Below, one piece after another: positions 16,105-25,787 of a stretch of 36,062 bases of DNA. Made by a program: the position numbers and the translations under genes. This DNA comes from Hyphomicrobiales bacterium (GTDB taxonomy: Bacteria; Pseudomonadota; Alphaproteobacteria; Rhizobiales; Beijerinckiaceae): the NCBI GenBank assembly GCA_027489535.1, contig JAIXZO010000004.1, forward strand, positions 1-36,062, in the 5' to 3' direction. Every line of letters starts with the position of its first letter. The stretch's first letter is position 1. The notes under the pieces were generated by a model. The model was given only the letters and a program-made list of their open reading frames with translations. It searched no databases and was not told where the DNA came from.

Positions 16105-17115
16105 CTAGACGTCGCCGGCGGGTTTGGCCGGGGGTACGACGTCGGTCGAGGGCGGCGGCGCGGGCGTGCGGCGGTGCACGCGCACTTTCTTGACGCGGCG
16201 CGGATCGGCGTCGAGCACCTCGAATTCGAGCTCCTGCAGGCCGGCGATGATCTCGCCGCGCACGGGCACGCGCCCGGCCAGCGTGACGATGTAGCCGCCC
16301 AGCGTGTCGACCTCCTCCGCGATCTCGTCCATGCCGAGTTCGACGGCGAGAGCCGCGCCGAATTCCTCGAGCGACACGCGCGCGTCGGCGATGAAATCGC
16401 CGTCGGACGTGGGCGCGATCATCGGCGCGTCTTCGGAATCATGTTCGTCCTCGATGTCGCCGACGACGATTTCCACGAGGTCCTCGATCGAGACGAGGCC
16501 GTCGGTGCCGCCGTATTCGTCGATGACGAGCGCCATGTGGGTGCGCGTGGTCTGCATCTTGGCGAGCAGATCGAGCGCGGGCATCGAGGGCGGGGCGTAG
16601 AGCACCGGACGCAGGATCTTGGCGGTGCCGAGCGTGGTGGACAGATCGACCTTGCCGAGATCGGGTGCGCCCGCCGGCATCTTGCGACGGCGCGACGGCG
16701 GCACGGTTTCGGCCTTTGCGGCGATGTAGTCGATGTAGTCGCGGATGTGGACCATGCCGCGCGGATCGTCGAGCGACTCGGCATAGACCGGCAGACGCGA
16801 ATGGCCGGCGGTGCGGAAGATGCGCAGGAGGTCGCCGAGGCTTGTGTCGAGCGGCACGGCCACGATGTCGGCGCGCGGCACCATGACGTCGTCGACGCGG
16901 CGCTCGCGCAGGCCGAGGACGTTTTTCAGCATCTCGCGCTCGCGCGGCGAGAAATCGCCGCCCTCGGCGCGGTCGGCCAAGGCGTCTTCGAGATCGTCGC
17001 GGAAGGACGGGGCGGCCTTCAGCCCCAAGGCGGAGAGAACGCGATCGAACAATCCCGCTTCAGCATCCCGCGAGGGAGCGCCGTCGGTCGCGCGTGAGGA
17101 GTCGTCGGAGCTCAT
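16105..17115 (-). CDS. corC: CorC/TlyC-type CBS-domain protein
   Basis: 336 residues. The short cytoplasmic form of the CorC/HlyC family, without the N-terminal DUF21 membrane domain. A family motif [27 protein letters not shown] (given here by its ends, about residues 57-83) leads into a CBS pair (about 75-205, with [11 protein letters not shown] and [22 protein letters not shown]). [23 protein letters not shown]-like sequence follows, then a CorC_HlyC C-terminal domain (about 225-310) and a Pro-rich tail. It may affect Mg/Co efflux, and YbeX homologues are also linked to ribosome metabolism. The ATG at 17113-17115 lies 13 nt after ybeY. The mechanism is uncertain. Confidence 0.92.
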   Translation of the reverse strand: [336 protein letters not shown]

Positions 17116-17128
17116 GGCGCCTTTTCGT

Positions 17129-17632
17129 TCAGCCCGTGTGGCCGGAATCAAGTTCGGTCTCCCGATATGGGTCGGGAACGCCCAATTCGGCAAGCACCAT
17201 CACTTCCAGCGCTTCCATCGCGTCGGCTTCGGCGTCGTCGAGATGGTCGTAGCCGAGCAGGTGCAGCACGCCGTGGACGACGAGATGGGTCAGATGATCG
17301 GGCAGCATCTTGCCGTCGTCCGCGGCCTCGCGGGCGCAGGTTTCGAAGGCGAGGATGAGGTCGCCCAGCAACGGGCTCGTCGCCAGCCGTTCGGGCGGCA
17401 CGGCGGGGAAGGAGAGCACGTTGGTGGGCTTGTCGAGGCCGCGCCACTCCTTGTTGACGCCGCGCACATGGGCGTCGTCGGCGAGGAGAACGGCAATCTC
17501 GGTCTTGGGCGCGACGCGGACCTTGCCGTGCGCGACGGCGGCCGAGCAGGCGCGGGCGACGAGCGCCTCCACGCCGGGAACGGCCTCCCACAGCGGACTT
17601 TCGACGACGCAGTCGACCCCGACGGCGCTCAT
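17129..17632 (-). CDS. ybeY: Endoribonuclease YbeY (rRNA maturation)
   Basis: 167-residue zinc metalloprotein that acts in 16S rRNA 3'-end processing and ribosome quality control. The zinc site HGVLHLLGYDH is at residues 120-130 (H120, H124, H130), preceded by the family segment NKEWRGLDKPTNVLSFP. The length is normal. The ATG at 17630-17632 overlaps the phoH stop by 4 nt, so translation is coupled to phoH. The order phoH-ybeY-corC-lnt is conserved across proteobacteria and agrees with a shared ribosome and envelope stress context. Confidence 0.96.
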   Translation of the reverse strand: MSAVGVDCVVESPLWEAVPGVEALVARACSAAVAHGKVRVAPKTEIAVLLADDAHVRGVNKEWRGLDKPTNVLSFPAVPPERLATSPLLGDLILAFETCAREAADDGKMLPDHLTHLVVHGVLHLLGYDHLDDAEADAMEALEVMVLAELGVPDPYRETELDSGHTG

Positions 17633-18678
17633 GAGCCGGGCGAAAGGATGCGGCGCGTCTCGGCCTCGTAGGCGCCGACGATGCGGCGGACGAGATCGTG
17701 GCGCACCACGTCCCCCTCGGCGAAGGTGATGCGGGAAATGCCCTCGACGCCGTCGAGCACGCGCACGGCCTCCACGAGGCCCGATTTCTGGCCCGGCGGA
17801 AGGTCGATCTGCGTCGGATCGCCGGTGATGACCATGCGCGAGCCTTCGCCCAAACGCGTGAGGAACATCTTCATCTGCATCGACGTGGTGTTCTGCGCCT
17901 CGTCGAGCAGCACGATGGAGTTGGTCAGCGTGCGGCCGCGCATGAAGGCGAGCGGCGCGATCTCGATCATGCCGGTCTGCAGGCCGCGCTCGACGTGGCG
18001 CGCCTCCATGAAATCGTAGAGCGCGTCGTAGATGGGGCGCAGATAGGGATCGACCTTTTCCTTCAGGTCCCCCGGCAGGAAGCCGAGGCGTTCGCCCGCC
18101 TCCACCGCCGGACGCGAGAGGATGAGCCGTTCGACCACGCCCTGTTCGAGCAGCGACACCGCGTGGCCCACGGCGAGCCAGGTCTTGCCGGTGCCCGCCG
18201 GCCCTTCGGAAAACACGAGTTCGCTTTTCTTGAGGGCACGCAGATAGCCGTGCTGCATGGCGTTGCGAGCGCGGACGCGGCGCTTGCGGGTGACGAGTTC
18301 GTCGAAGCCGGTCCGCGACTCGGGCTCGTCCTCCGCCGCAGGGAATAGAAGGCCCTGCCGGGCGGTTTCTTCGATGGTGCCGTCGACGTCGCCGGTGGTC
18401 ATGGAGCCTCCGGAGCGGACGCGGTCGTAAAGGCTTTCGAGCACGCGGCGCGCCTGTTCGGTCGATTCCGGCGTGCCGCGCAGGATGACCTGATTGCCGT
18501 TGGCATGGGCGACGATGCCGAGCCGGCGCTCGATATGCGCGAGATTCTGATCGTATTGACCGAAGACGAGCCCGGCGAGCTTGTTGTCCTCGAAGGCGAG
18601 CCGAATTTCGGCGGATTCCGCGAGGCCCTCTCGGGCGGCGGGGCGAGCGAAGCGTGTCGCGCCTTCATTGGACCTCAA
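17629..18678 (-). CDS. ybeZ: PhoH-family ATPase (YbeZ)
   Basis: 349-residue PhoH-like P-loop ATPase, the partner of YbeY. A small N-terminal RNA-binding-like segment with NQVILRGTPESTEQARRVLE (about 62-81) precedes the ATPase core. Walker A is GPAGTGKT at 159-166, Walker B is VLLDEAQN near 256-263, and a later ITGDPTQIDLP segment is present. The start is a TTG at 18676-18678, decided by AAGGAG exactly 8 nt upstream (18687-18692), immediately after the miaB stop; longer frames would overlap miaB by about 75 bp. It overlaps ybeY by 4 nt. The family is likely an RNA helicase or remodelling ATPase, but the substrate is not known here. Confidence 0.94.
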   Translation of the reverse strand: MRSNEGATRFARPAAREGLAESAEIRLAFEDNKLAGLVFGQYDQNLAHIERRLGIVAHANGNQVILRGTPESTEQARRVLESLYDRVRSGGSMTTGDVDGTIEETARQGLLFPAAEDEPESRTGFDELVTRKRRVRARNAMQHGYLRALKKSELVFSEGPAGTGKTWLAVGHAVSLLEQGVVERLILSRPAVEAGERLGFLPGDLKEKVDPYLRPIYDALYDFMEARHVERGLQTGMIEIAPLAFMRGRTLTNSIVLLDEAQNTTSMQMKMFLTRLGEGSRMVITGDPTQIDLPPGQKSGLVEAVRVLDGVEGISRITFAEGDVVRHDLVRRIVGAYEAETRRILSPGS

Positions 18679-18691
18679 CCGCGGATCTCCT

Positions 18692-20104
<1,413 letters not shown>

Positions 20105-20192
20105 GTCCGCCTGAAGAAGTCCCGGCCTTTTAGACCTTTCGGGCCTCGGGGGGAACGGCCGTGTGCAAAGGCGTTTCGCGGAGGACCGACGG

Positions 20193-20969
20193 TCACGCGC
20201 GCCGCAGTTCCGTCAGCATCCGCCGCACCTCCGCTTCCGCACGGCGCGTGACCTCCTTGCGATCCGTGCCGGCGCCGAAAAGGATCGGCTCGCCGAAGGC
20301 GACGGCGACGTCGAGACCGCCGCCGGCGACGATGCCCGCGAGATGAGGGATCAGGTCCATGTCGCCGTACCAAGCCACAGCGGGCTTGTCGCGCCGATGC
20401 AGCGGCAGGCCGTTGCGGCGCAGATAGGCGAGGGCGACGGGCTGGACGAAGACGGTACCGTCGCCGCCCGCGGCCTCCTTGGCCGCGCCCAAGAGCGGCG
20501 AGCGGAAGGGCAGGATGCGGTTGCCGTCCCCGGTCGTGCCTTCGGCGAACAGCACGATGGCGTCGCCGGACGACAGCCGCTCGGCGACCTCCTTCGTCGT
20601 CGCGCCGGTGGCGGAACGGCGCGTGCGGTCGACGAAGACGGTGCGCTGGAGGCGCGCCAGCGTGCCGAACACCGGCCATTTCGCCACTTCCGACTTGGCG
20701 ATGAAGGACAGCGGCAGCACGCCGCCGAGCACCATGATGTCCGTCCAGGAGACGTGGTTGGCTACGAGCAGCAAGGGCCGCTCGGTCGCCGGATTGCCGT
20801 GCACCCGGACGCGGATGCCGAGCAGCCTGCAGACGAGGCGGTGATAGCGGACGGGGAGGCGATGCGAGAGCTTCAGATTCCCGCGCAGCGCCAGCCATTG
20901 AACGGGGAGCAAGGCGAGCGTGAGGCTCGCGAAGGCGGCGGTGAACCCGGCGATCTTCAGCTTGCGCAT
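20193..20969 (-). CDS. plsC: 1-acyl-sn-glycerol-3-phosphate acyltransferase
   Basis: 258-residue PlsC-family acyltransferase forming phosphatidic acid from lysophosphatidic acid at the inner membrane. The catalytic NHxxxxD motif is N71-H72...D77 (ANHVSWTD), and the substrate-phosphate motif FAEGTT is at 141-146. One hydrophobic N-terminal segment (about 6-28) anchors it in the membrane. An OlsA-type role in ornithine lipid synthesis cannot be excluded, as it shares the same domain. The ATG at 20967-20969 lies only 4 nt after the fur stop, so the two are cotranscribed. Confidence 0.92.
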   Translation of the reverse strand: MRKLKIAGFTAAFASLTLALLPVQWLALRGNLKLSHRLPVRYHRLVCRLLGIRVRVHGNPATERPLLLVANHVSWTDIMVLGGVLPLSFIAKSEVAKWPVFGTLARLQRTVFVDRTRRSATGATTKEVAERLSSGDAIVLFAEGTTGDGNRILPFRSPLLGAAKEAAGGDGTVFVQPVALAYLRRNGLPLHRRDKPAVAWYGDMDLIPHLAGIVAGGGLDVAVAFGEPILFGAGTDRKEVTRRAEAEVRRMLTELRRA

Positions 20970-20973
20970 CGGC

Positions 20974-21402
20974 TCAGCCGCGATCCTCGTCGAGCGGGAC
21001 GCCGTAAAGCTCCAGACGATGATCGACGAGGCGGAAGCCGAGGCGGCGTGCGACTTCGGCCTGCAGCCGCTCGATCTCCTCCGAACGGAATTCGACCACC
21101 TGCCCGGTGCGGATGTTGACGAGATGGTCGTGGTGAATTTCGGGGGTCTGTTCGTAGCGGGCGCGGCCGCTCTTGAGATCGAGCCGGGCGAGGATGCCCG
21201 CCTCCTCCAAGAGCCGCACCGTGCGGTAGACGGTGGACAGCGAAATGCGCGGATCGGCGATGACGGCGCGACGATGCAGCTCGTCGGCGTCGGGATGGTC
21301 TTCGGCGCGGTCGAGCACGCGCGCGATGATCCGGCGTTGACCGGTCATCCGCAGGCCGCGTTCCAGACAACGCTGCTCGATACCCTTGCGCGGTGCGGCC
21401 AA
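20974..21402 (-). CDS. fur: Fur-family metal-responsive regulator (Fur/Mur type)
   Basis: 142 residues. A winged helix (about 10-85, with RMTGQRRIIARVL and ISLSTVYRTVRLLEEAGIL) is followed by the dimerisation and metal domain with HHDHLVNIRTGQVVEF (H90, H91, D92, H93). The C-x2-C structural zinc motif of enterobacterial Fur is absent, as is usual in alphaproteobacterial Fur. In rhizobia the equivalent protein responds to manganese (Mur), so the metal cannot be told from the sequence. The start is a TTG at 21400-21402, supported by GGAGG 8 nt upstream. Its neighbours rimI upstream and plsC downstream (4-nt gap) suggest shared transcription. Confidence 0.93.
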   Translation of the reverse strand: MAAPRKGIEQRCLERGLRMTGQRRIIARVLDRAEDHPDADELHRRAVIADPRISLSTVYRTVRLLEEAGILARLDLKSGRARYEQTPEIHHDHLVNIRTGQVVEFRSEEIERLQAEVARRLGFRLVDHRLELYGVPLDEDRG

Positions 21403-21476
21403 GGCCTCGCCCTCCGAGATGCGCGCGACTTATACGGCCGGCCTCCCGAACCGTCCACCGGCTCCGGTCCGCCGGC

Positions 21477-21962
21477 TTAGAGCGGGCGCTTCAAGACCAG
21501 CGCGTCGGCGCGGCTTCCGTCCGGCTTGGCGTAATAGGCGGTGCGCCGGCCGACCTGCTCGAAGCCCGCTTGCGCATACAACGCCCGTGCCGCCGCGTTC
21601 GTCTCCTCGACTTCGAGGAAGAGCGTGCGGACGCCGGCGGCGGCGAGCCTCGCCAGATGCCGCGACAGCAGGCCCTTGCCGATGCCGCGCCCGCGGGCGG
21701 CGCGGGCAGTGGCGATGGTGAGGATTTCCGCCTCGTCGGCCGCCTTGCGGCTCAGCACGAAGCCGAGCACGCGGCCGCCGGGTTTGCCCTCACGGGCGGT
21801 GTCGCCGATCACGGCGTCGTCGTTCGCGAGACGTTCGATCTCGACCGAGGCCCAAGGGGCGGCGAAGCCTTCGGCATGGATGGCGGAGGCCGCGGCGGCG
21901 TCCGAGGAACGGAACGGCGAGAAGGCCGGAGCGGGAGGAGAGCCGAAAAAGGGCAAGCGCAC
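21477..21962 (-). CDS. rimI: GNAT acetyltransferase, RimI type
   Basis: 161-residue GNAT-fold N-acetyltransferase. In well-studied bacteria RimI acetylates the N-terminus of ribosomal protein S18, and it often sits beside tsaB. The acetyl-CoA motif A is visible as ARAARGRGIGKGLLSRHLA (R/Q-x2-G-x-G/A type, about residues 97-115). FLEVEETNAAARALYAQAGFEQVGRR is the conserved C-terminal part. The start is a GTG at 21960-21962 with GAGG 8 nt upstream; longer in-frame sequence overlaps tsaB and reads as a low-complexity shadow. It begins 10 nt past the tsaB stop. The substrate is inferred from family and context only. Confidence 0.9.
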   Translation of the reverse strand: MRLPFFGSPPAPAFSPFRSSDAAAASAIHAEGFAAPWASVEIERLANDDAVIGDTAREGKPGGRVLGFVLSRKAADEAEILTIATARAARGRGIGKGLLSRHLARLAAAGVRTLFLEVEETNAAARALYAQAGFEQVGRRTAYYAKPDGSRADALVLKRPL

Positions 21963-21972
21963 CGGCGGAACC

Positions 21973-22656
21973 TCAGACGCGGGCGATGCGGGCGTGGCCC
22001 TGCGGCTTCGCGTCGGGCCCGCGCAGATAGAGCGGATCGGGCGGCGCGCTGCGCGGATCGGCGGCGAGGCCCAGCCGGGCGACCCAGAGGATGTCGGGCG
22101 CACGCACCGGCGGATCGACGAAGACCTGCAGACCGATGTCGAGAGCGGCGGCGGCGAGAAGATCGGCCGCCGGGCCGACGATGCGCACCGCGCCCGAGCC
22201 GAGCGCGCGGGCCGCTTCCGTCAAGGACGCGATGCGCGGCGACACCAGCAAGCGCCCGCCGGGGCCGACGGCCTGCATGTAGACGTTGCCGTGGCGCGCA
22301 TCGATGGCGGCGGCGATGACGAGCGTACCGTCCGACGTGACCGCGGGGGCCGCGAAGGCCGCGAGCGTGCCGACGCCGACGACCGGAATGCCGAGCCCGA
22401 CGCCCATCGCGCGCGCGGCGGAGAGGCCGACGCGAAGGCCGGTGAAGCTGCCCGGGCCGACGGTGACGGCGATCTTGTCGACGGAAGCGAACCCGCCGGG
22501 AATGTCGGCTTCAAGTTCGGCGAGGAGCGGCACCAACGCCTCGGCGTGGCCCCGCTCCATCATGTCCGAACGGATCGCGAGCGGCTGCGTCGCGCCCGCG
22601 TCGAGGACGCAGGCGGAGCAGGCCGAAATCGCGGTATCGACGGCGAGAATGCGCAA
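21973..22656 (-). CDS. tsaB: tRNA t6A37 biosynthesis protein TsaB
   Basis: 227-residue ASKHA-fold protein that works with TsaD, TsaE and TsaC in threonylcarbamoyl-adenosine formation on ANN-decoding tRNAs. MRILAVDTAISACS at the N-terminus and KIAVTVGPGSFTGLRVGLSAARAM near residues 61-84 are the family signatures. VIAAAIDARHGNVYMQ follows. The start is TTG at 22654-22656 with GAGGGG 5 nt upstream; there is no better ATG. rimI starts 10 nt after its stop, the usual tsaB-rimI pair. tsaD is not in the window. Confidence 0.95.
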   Translation of the reverse strand: MRILAVDTAISACSACVLDAGATQPLAIRSDMMERGHAEALVPLLAELEADIPGGFASVDKIAVTVGPGSFTGLRVGLSAARAMGVGLGIPVVGVGTLAAFAAPAVTSDGTLVIAAAIDARHGNVYMQAVGPGGRLLVSPRIASLTEAARALGSGAVRIVGPAADLLAAAALDIGLQVFVDPPVRAPDILWVARLGLAADPRSAPPDPLYLRGPDAKPQGHARIARV

Positions 22657-22686
22657 CGGGACCCCTCGGGACCGTTTCGCCGGTCC

Positions 22687-23292
22687 TCACGCGATCGAGC
22701 AGAATTCCTCGAAGGCGAAGCGCGGGGAACGCGCGAACAGCCCCGACGAATCGCCGTAGCCGAGATTACACAAGAAATTCGCCTTGATCTTCCCGCCGGG
22801 GAAGAAGGCCTCTTCGACCTTGGCGGCATCGAAGCCCGACATCGCGCCGGTATCGAGACCGAGCGCGCGGGCGGCGAGCATCAGATAGGCGCCTTGCAGG
22901 GTCGAATTGCGGAAGGCCGTTGCCTGAATATGCTCGGGCTTGCCGGCGAACCACGCCTTGGCGTCGGCATGCGGGAAGAGGCGCGGCAGGTGCTCGTAGA
23001 AGTCCAAGTCCATCCCGACGATTGCGGTGACCGGAGCGGTCATGGTCTTGTCGACATTGCCCGGCGCGAGGCAGGGCTTGAGCTTTTCCTTGGCCTCGGC
23101 CGACTTCACGAAGACGATGCGCGCGGGCGAGCAGTTCACGCTGGTCGGGGCCATCTTCATCACGTCGGCGAGCTGCCGGAGATGCGCGTCGGTGACGGGG
23201 CGGTCGAGCCAAGCGTTGTGCGTGCGCGCTTCGGTGAAGAGCTGGCGCAGCGCGGCGTCGCCGAGCGGGGTGTGGAAGACGGGATGAGTCAT
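22687..23292 (-). CDS. RutE/HadB-like nitroreductase (putative malonic semialdehyde reductase)
   Basis: 201-residue FMN-binding nitroreductase-fold protein. It resembles Escherichia coli RutE along its length: [67 protein letters not shown] and a [15 protein letters not shown]-terminus. In E. coli RutE reduces malonic semialdehyde in pyrimidine breakdown; no other rut gene is present, so its substrate here is open. The ATG at 23290-23292 has GGAG 8 nt upstream, but that Shine-Dalgarno lies inside a strong hairpin (23297-23337). It is 30 nt upstream of tsaB and heads the long minus-strand run. Confidence 0.9.
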   Translation of the reverse strand: MTHPVFHTPLGDAALRQLFTEARTHNAWLDRPVTDAHLRQLADVMKMAPTSVNCSPARIVFVKSAEAKEKLKPCLAPGNVDKTMTAPVTAIVGMDLDFYEHLPRLFPHADAKAWFAGKPEHIQATAFRNSTLQGAYLMLAARALGLDTGAMSGFDAAKVEEAFFPGGKIKANFLCNLGYGDSSGLFARSPRFAFEEFCSIA

Positions 23293-23296
23293 GCGA

Positions 23297-23337
23297 AAGG
23301 CTCCGATGATGTTCCGGGATCGGAACGTCGGAGCCTT
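23297..23337 (-). promoter_or_regulatory. Hairpin covering the Shine-Dalgarno of the nitroreductase gene
   Basis: Outer perfect 10-bp arms AAGGCTCCGA (23297-23306) / TCGGAGCCTT (23328-23337) and an inner 6-bp stem GTTCCG/CGGAAC (23311-23316, 23321-23326) with a 4-nt loop. In the minus-strand RNA the 3' arm contains the GGAG of the downstream gene. It may also serve as a 3' structure for nfuA, but the T run after it is only three bases. Confidence 0.65.
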
Positions 23338-23377
23338 GTTTGATCCGGAACCGCGAGCTTGGCCAGAGGCTTTTCGC

Positions 23378-23416
23378 AGGCCTTCAGAGCAGGCCTTCAA
23401 TAGGGGCCTTCAGATC
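23378..23416. repeat. Three 13-bp tandem repeats at the nfuA stop
   Basis: Units start at 23378, 23391 and 23404 and share (A/G)GGCCTTCA followed by four variable bases. The third unit contains the nfuA stop codon (TGA on the minus strand, 23410-23412), so two more TGA-AGGCC copies follow it. Confidence 0.7.
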
Positions 23417-23982
23417 GACTGCACTTCGCGCACGTCCGGCAGGAAATGGCGCAGCAGGTTCTGGATGCCGTGTTTCAGCGTGGCGGTCGACGACGGGCAG
23501 CCGGCGCAGGAGCCCTTCATCGCCAGATAGACCACGCCTTCCTTGAAGCCGCGGAAGGTGATGTCGCCGCCGTCGCCGGCCACCGCCGGGCGCACGCGGG
23601 TTTCAAGCAGTTCCTTGATGGTCGCGACGGTAGGGGCGTCGGCCTCGTCGAAGAATTCGCCCTCGGCGTCGTTCTCCGCGACCATCGCGGCCTCGTGGCC
23701 GCCCTCGATCAGCGGATCGCCGGAGAGGAAATGCTCCATGATCGCGCCGAGAACCGCGGGCTTGAGGTGCTGCCACTCGCCTTCGCGCTTGGTGACGGTG
23801 ACGAAATCCGAGCCGAAGAACACTGCGGTGACGCCGTCCACCGCGAACAGGCGGCGGGCCAGCGGCGAGCGGTCGCCCGCGCGGGCGTCGCGGATGTCGA
23901 GCGTGCCCTCGGGCATCACCACGCGGCCGGGGATGAATTTCAGCGTCGCTGGATTGGGGGTCGCTTCGGTCTGGATGAACAT
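23410..23982 (-). CDS. nfuA: NfuA-type iron-sulfur cluster scaffold protein
   Basis: 190 residues. An Nfu N-terminal domain (about 1-88, with FIQTEATPNPATLKFIPG) is followed by a NifU-like C-terminal domain (about 118-188). The cluster-binding pair is C159-x2-C162 in MKGSCAGCPSS. Nfu proteins carry Fe-S clusters to apo-enzymes. The ATG at 23980-23982 has GAGGAA 6 nt upstream; in-frame sequence further upstream lacks family similarity. It is preceded by a 133-bp intergenic region with a predicted promoter and an ICE (Irr) box, which fits iron control. In rhizobial regulon studies a NifU-like scaffold gene is described as an Irr target. Confidence 0.95.
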   Translation of the reverse strand: MFIQTEATPNPATLKFIPGRVVMPEGTLDIRDARAGDRSPLARRLFAVDGVTAVFFGSDFVTVTKREGEWQHLKPAVLGAIMEHFLSGDPLIEGGHEAAMVAENDAEGEFFDEADAPTVATIKELLETRVRPAVAGDGGDITFRGFKEGVVYLAMKGSCAGCPSSTATLKHGIQNLLRHFLPDVREVQSI

Positions 23983-24066
23983 CGGTGGTTCCTCGCATCG
24001 CGGTTCAAGGCCGCGCATCGGGCGGTTTTCGGCGGGCGATGCCCCGCTTGGAGAACCGTCGACCGA

Positions 24067-24114
24067 CTTAGAATTGTTCAAAACAGTATGTGGTCGTTTC
24101 CGATCCGGAATCAA
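24067..24114 (-). promoter_or_regulatory. nfuA promoter with Irr-type iron control element (ICE)
   Basis: The plus-strand sequence CTTAGAATTGTTCAAAA at 24067-24083 matches the ICE pattern TTTAGAA-N3-TTCTAAA at 12 of 14 positions. A minus-strand promoter can be drawn just upstream: -35 TTGATT (24109-24114), 18-nt spacer and -10 CATACT (24085-24090). Initiation would then be near 24078, inside the ICE, a repressing position. Confidence 0.6.
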
Positions 24115-24115
24115 C

Positions 24116-24643
24116 TCATGCGAGAGCGTCGATTTCCGCATCGCCGAGTTGCCCCGGCACGATGGCGATGGGCACGGGGAAGGCCGCGAGCCCCTTGCCG
24201 GAAAAGCCGATGGCGGAGCCGCCCTTGCCCGCGAGCGTCGAAACGAGAGGCCCCGGGCCTTCCGGTCCGCCGCCGGCCGCGAGGACCAGCAGGGAAATGT
24301 CCTCGTCCTCTTCGATCAGGGACAGGATTTCCTGCGCGACGTCGCCTTCGCGGATCGTGGATTGCGGTTCGAGCCGCGCGATGGCGCGCACGCAGGTCGC
24401 CGCCGTTTCGAGGCGCTTACCCGCCTCCTCCTCGGCTTCCGCGAGCATGACGTTGCCGACGCCGAGAAAATGCCGGAACTCGCTGGGCTCGACCACCGCG
24501 AGCATCAGCACGTCCGCCCCGACGCGGGCGGCGCGACGCGCCGCGAAATAGACCGCGCGGTCGCACTCCTCCGACTCGTCGACGACGACGAGGAATTTCG
24601 GGCGATGCCCGGCCTCATAGGATCGGCGCGGTTTAATGGGCAT
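24116..24643 (-). CDS. UspA-like universal stress protein
   Basis: 175-residue single-domain protein of the universal stress (UspA, nucleotide-binding alpha/beta) family. The start of the fold is FLVVVDESEECDRAVYFAARRAARVGADVLML (given by its ends, about 18-49), and the C-terminal half contains GFSGKGLAAFPVPIAIVP. The usual G-x2-G-x9-G(S/T) ATP motif is only partly recognisable around GGSAIGFSGKG, so nucleotide binding is uncertain. The ATG at 24641-24643 has GGAGGG 7 nt upstream. It lies 60 bp after trpS on the same strand. The role of this specific member is unknown. Confidence 0.85.
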   Translation of the reverse strand: MPIKPRRSYEAGHRPKFLVVVDESEECDRAVYFAARRAARVGADVLMLAVVEPSEFRHFLGVGNVMLAEAEEEAGKRLETAATCVRAIARLEPQSTIREGDVAQEILSLIEEDEDISLLVLAAGGGPEGPGPLVSTLAGKGGSAIGFSGKGLAAFPVPIAIVPGQLGDAEIDALA

Positions 24644-24703
24644 TCCACGACCCTCCGCCCGGACTCTGCATGCCGGCCCTGCGGCCCGCAAGCGGTGCGG
24701 CGA

Positions 24704-25741
24704 TCAACGCCGCACGAAGCCGAGGATGTCCTTGACCGAGACCATCGTTTCCCGCGCGATGACGCCAGCGCGTTCGGAACCGTCGGCGAGGATCGCATCG
24801 ATGGAGGCGGGGTCGGCGACGAGGCGCTTCATCTCGGCGCCGATGGGGCCGAGCTTGGCGACCGCGAGATCGACCAGCGCCGCCTTGAAGGTCGAGAATT
24901 GCGCGCCGCCGAAATCCACGAGCACGTCTTCGCGGGTCTTGTCCGACAGCGCCGCGAAGATGCCGACGAGGTTGTCGGCTTCGGGGCGGGCGGCGAGGCC
25001 CGCGACTTCGCTCGGCAGAGGCTCGGGGTCGGTCTTTGCGCGACGCACCTTCTGCGCGATGGCGTCGGCGTCGTCGGTAAGGTTGATGCGCGAATTGTCG
25101 GACGGGTCCGACTTCGACATCTTCTTGGTGCCGTCGCGCAGGCTCATGACGCGGGTCGCGGGGCCCTGAATCAGCGGCTCGGGCTGCGGGAAGAAGGCTT
25201 CGCCGAAGCCGTATTTCGCGATGGACGGGCCGAAGTCGTTGTTGAACTTCTGCGCGATGTCGCGCGCCAGCTCCAGATGCTGCTTCTGGTCTTCGCCGAC
25301 GGGCACATGCGTGGCGCGGTAGACGAGAATGTCGGCGGCCATCAGCGCGGGATAGGCGTAGAGGCCGACCGACGCGTTTTCGCGGTCCTTGCCGGCCTTT
25401 TCCTTGAACTGCGTCATGCGGTTGAGCCAACCGAGGCGGGCGACGCAGTTGAACACCCACGCCAGTTCGGCGTGCTCGGGGACCTGACTCTGGTTGAAGA
25501 CGATGTGCTTCTTGGGGTCGATGCCCGAGGCGATGAAGGCGGCCGTGACCTCGCGGATGCTGTTGCGCAGCGCCTCGGGATCCTGCGGCACGGTGATCGC
25601 ATGCAGATCGACGACGCAATAGATGCAGTCATGCGTGTCCTGCAGCGCGACGAACTTCGTGATCGCGCCGAGATAGTTGCCGAGGTGCAGATTGCCCGTC
25701 GGCTGCACGCCGGAAAACACGCGTTCCTTGAAACCGGCCAT
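24704..25741 (-). CDS. trpS: Tryptophanyl-tRNA synthetase
   Basis: 345-residue class I aminoacyl-tRNA synthetase charging tRNA-Trp. The HIGH-type motif is TGNLHLGN at 15-22 and the second signature is [24 protein letters not shown] and the [20 protein letters not shown] stretch bind substrates in the Rossmann domain. The length is typical of bacterial TrpS. The ATG at 25739-25741 gives [16 protein letters not shown]. It follows murJ after 46 bp, a conserved neighbour pair, and is probably cotranscribed with it. Confidence 0.97.
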   Translation of the reverse strand: MAGFKERVFSGVQPTGNLHLGNYLGAITKFVALQDTHDCIYCVVDLHAITVPQDPEALRNSIREVTAAFIASGIDPKKHIVFNQSQVPEHAELAWVFNCVARLGWLNRMTQFKEKAGKDRENASVGLYAYPALMAADILVYRATHVPVGEDQKQHLELARDIAQKFNNDFGPSIAKYGFGEAFFPQPEPLIQGPATRVMSLRDGTKKMSKSDPSDNSRINLTDDADAIAQKVRRAKTDPEPLPSEVAGLAARPEADNLVGIFAALSDKTREDVLVDFGGAQFSTFKAALVDLAVAKLGPIGAEMKRLVADPASIDAILADGSERAGVIARETMVSVKDILGFVRR

Positions 25742-25787
25742 TGAAGACGTCCTCTCGTTCGCGCGGCTTATGGCAATGCCGGAGGTT

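Noticed and set aside
21541-23343. 600-codon plus-strand open frame across rimI, tsaB and the nitroreductase
   Set aside because: Antisense to three genes that are recognised by motif; low-complexity translation.
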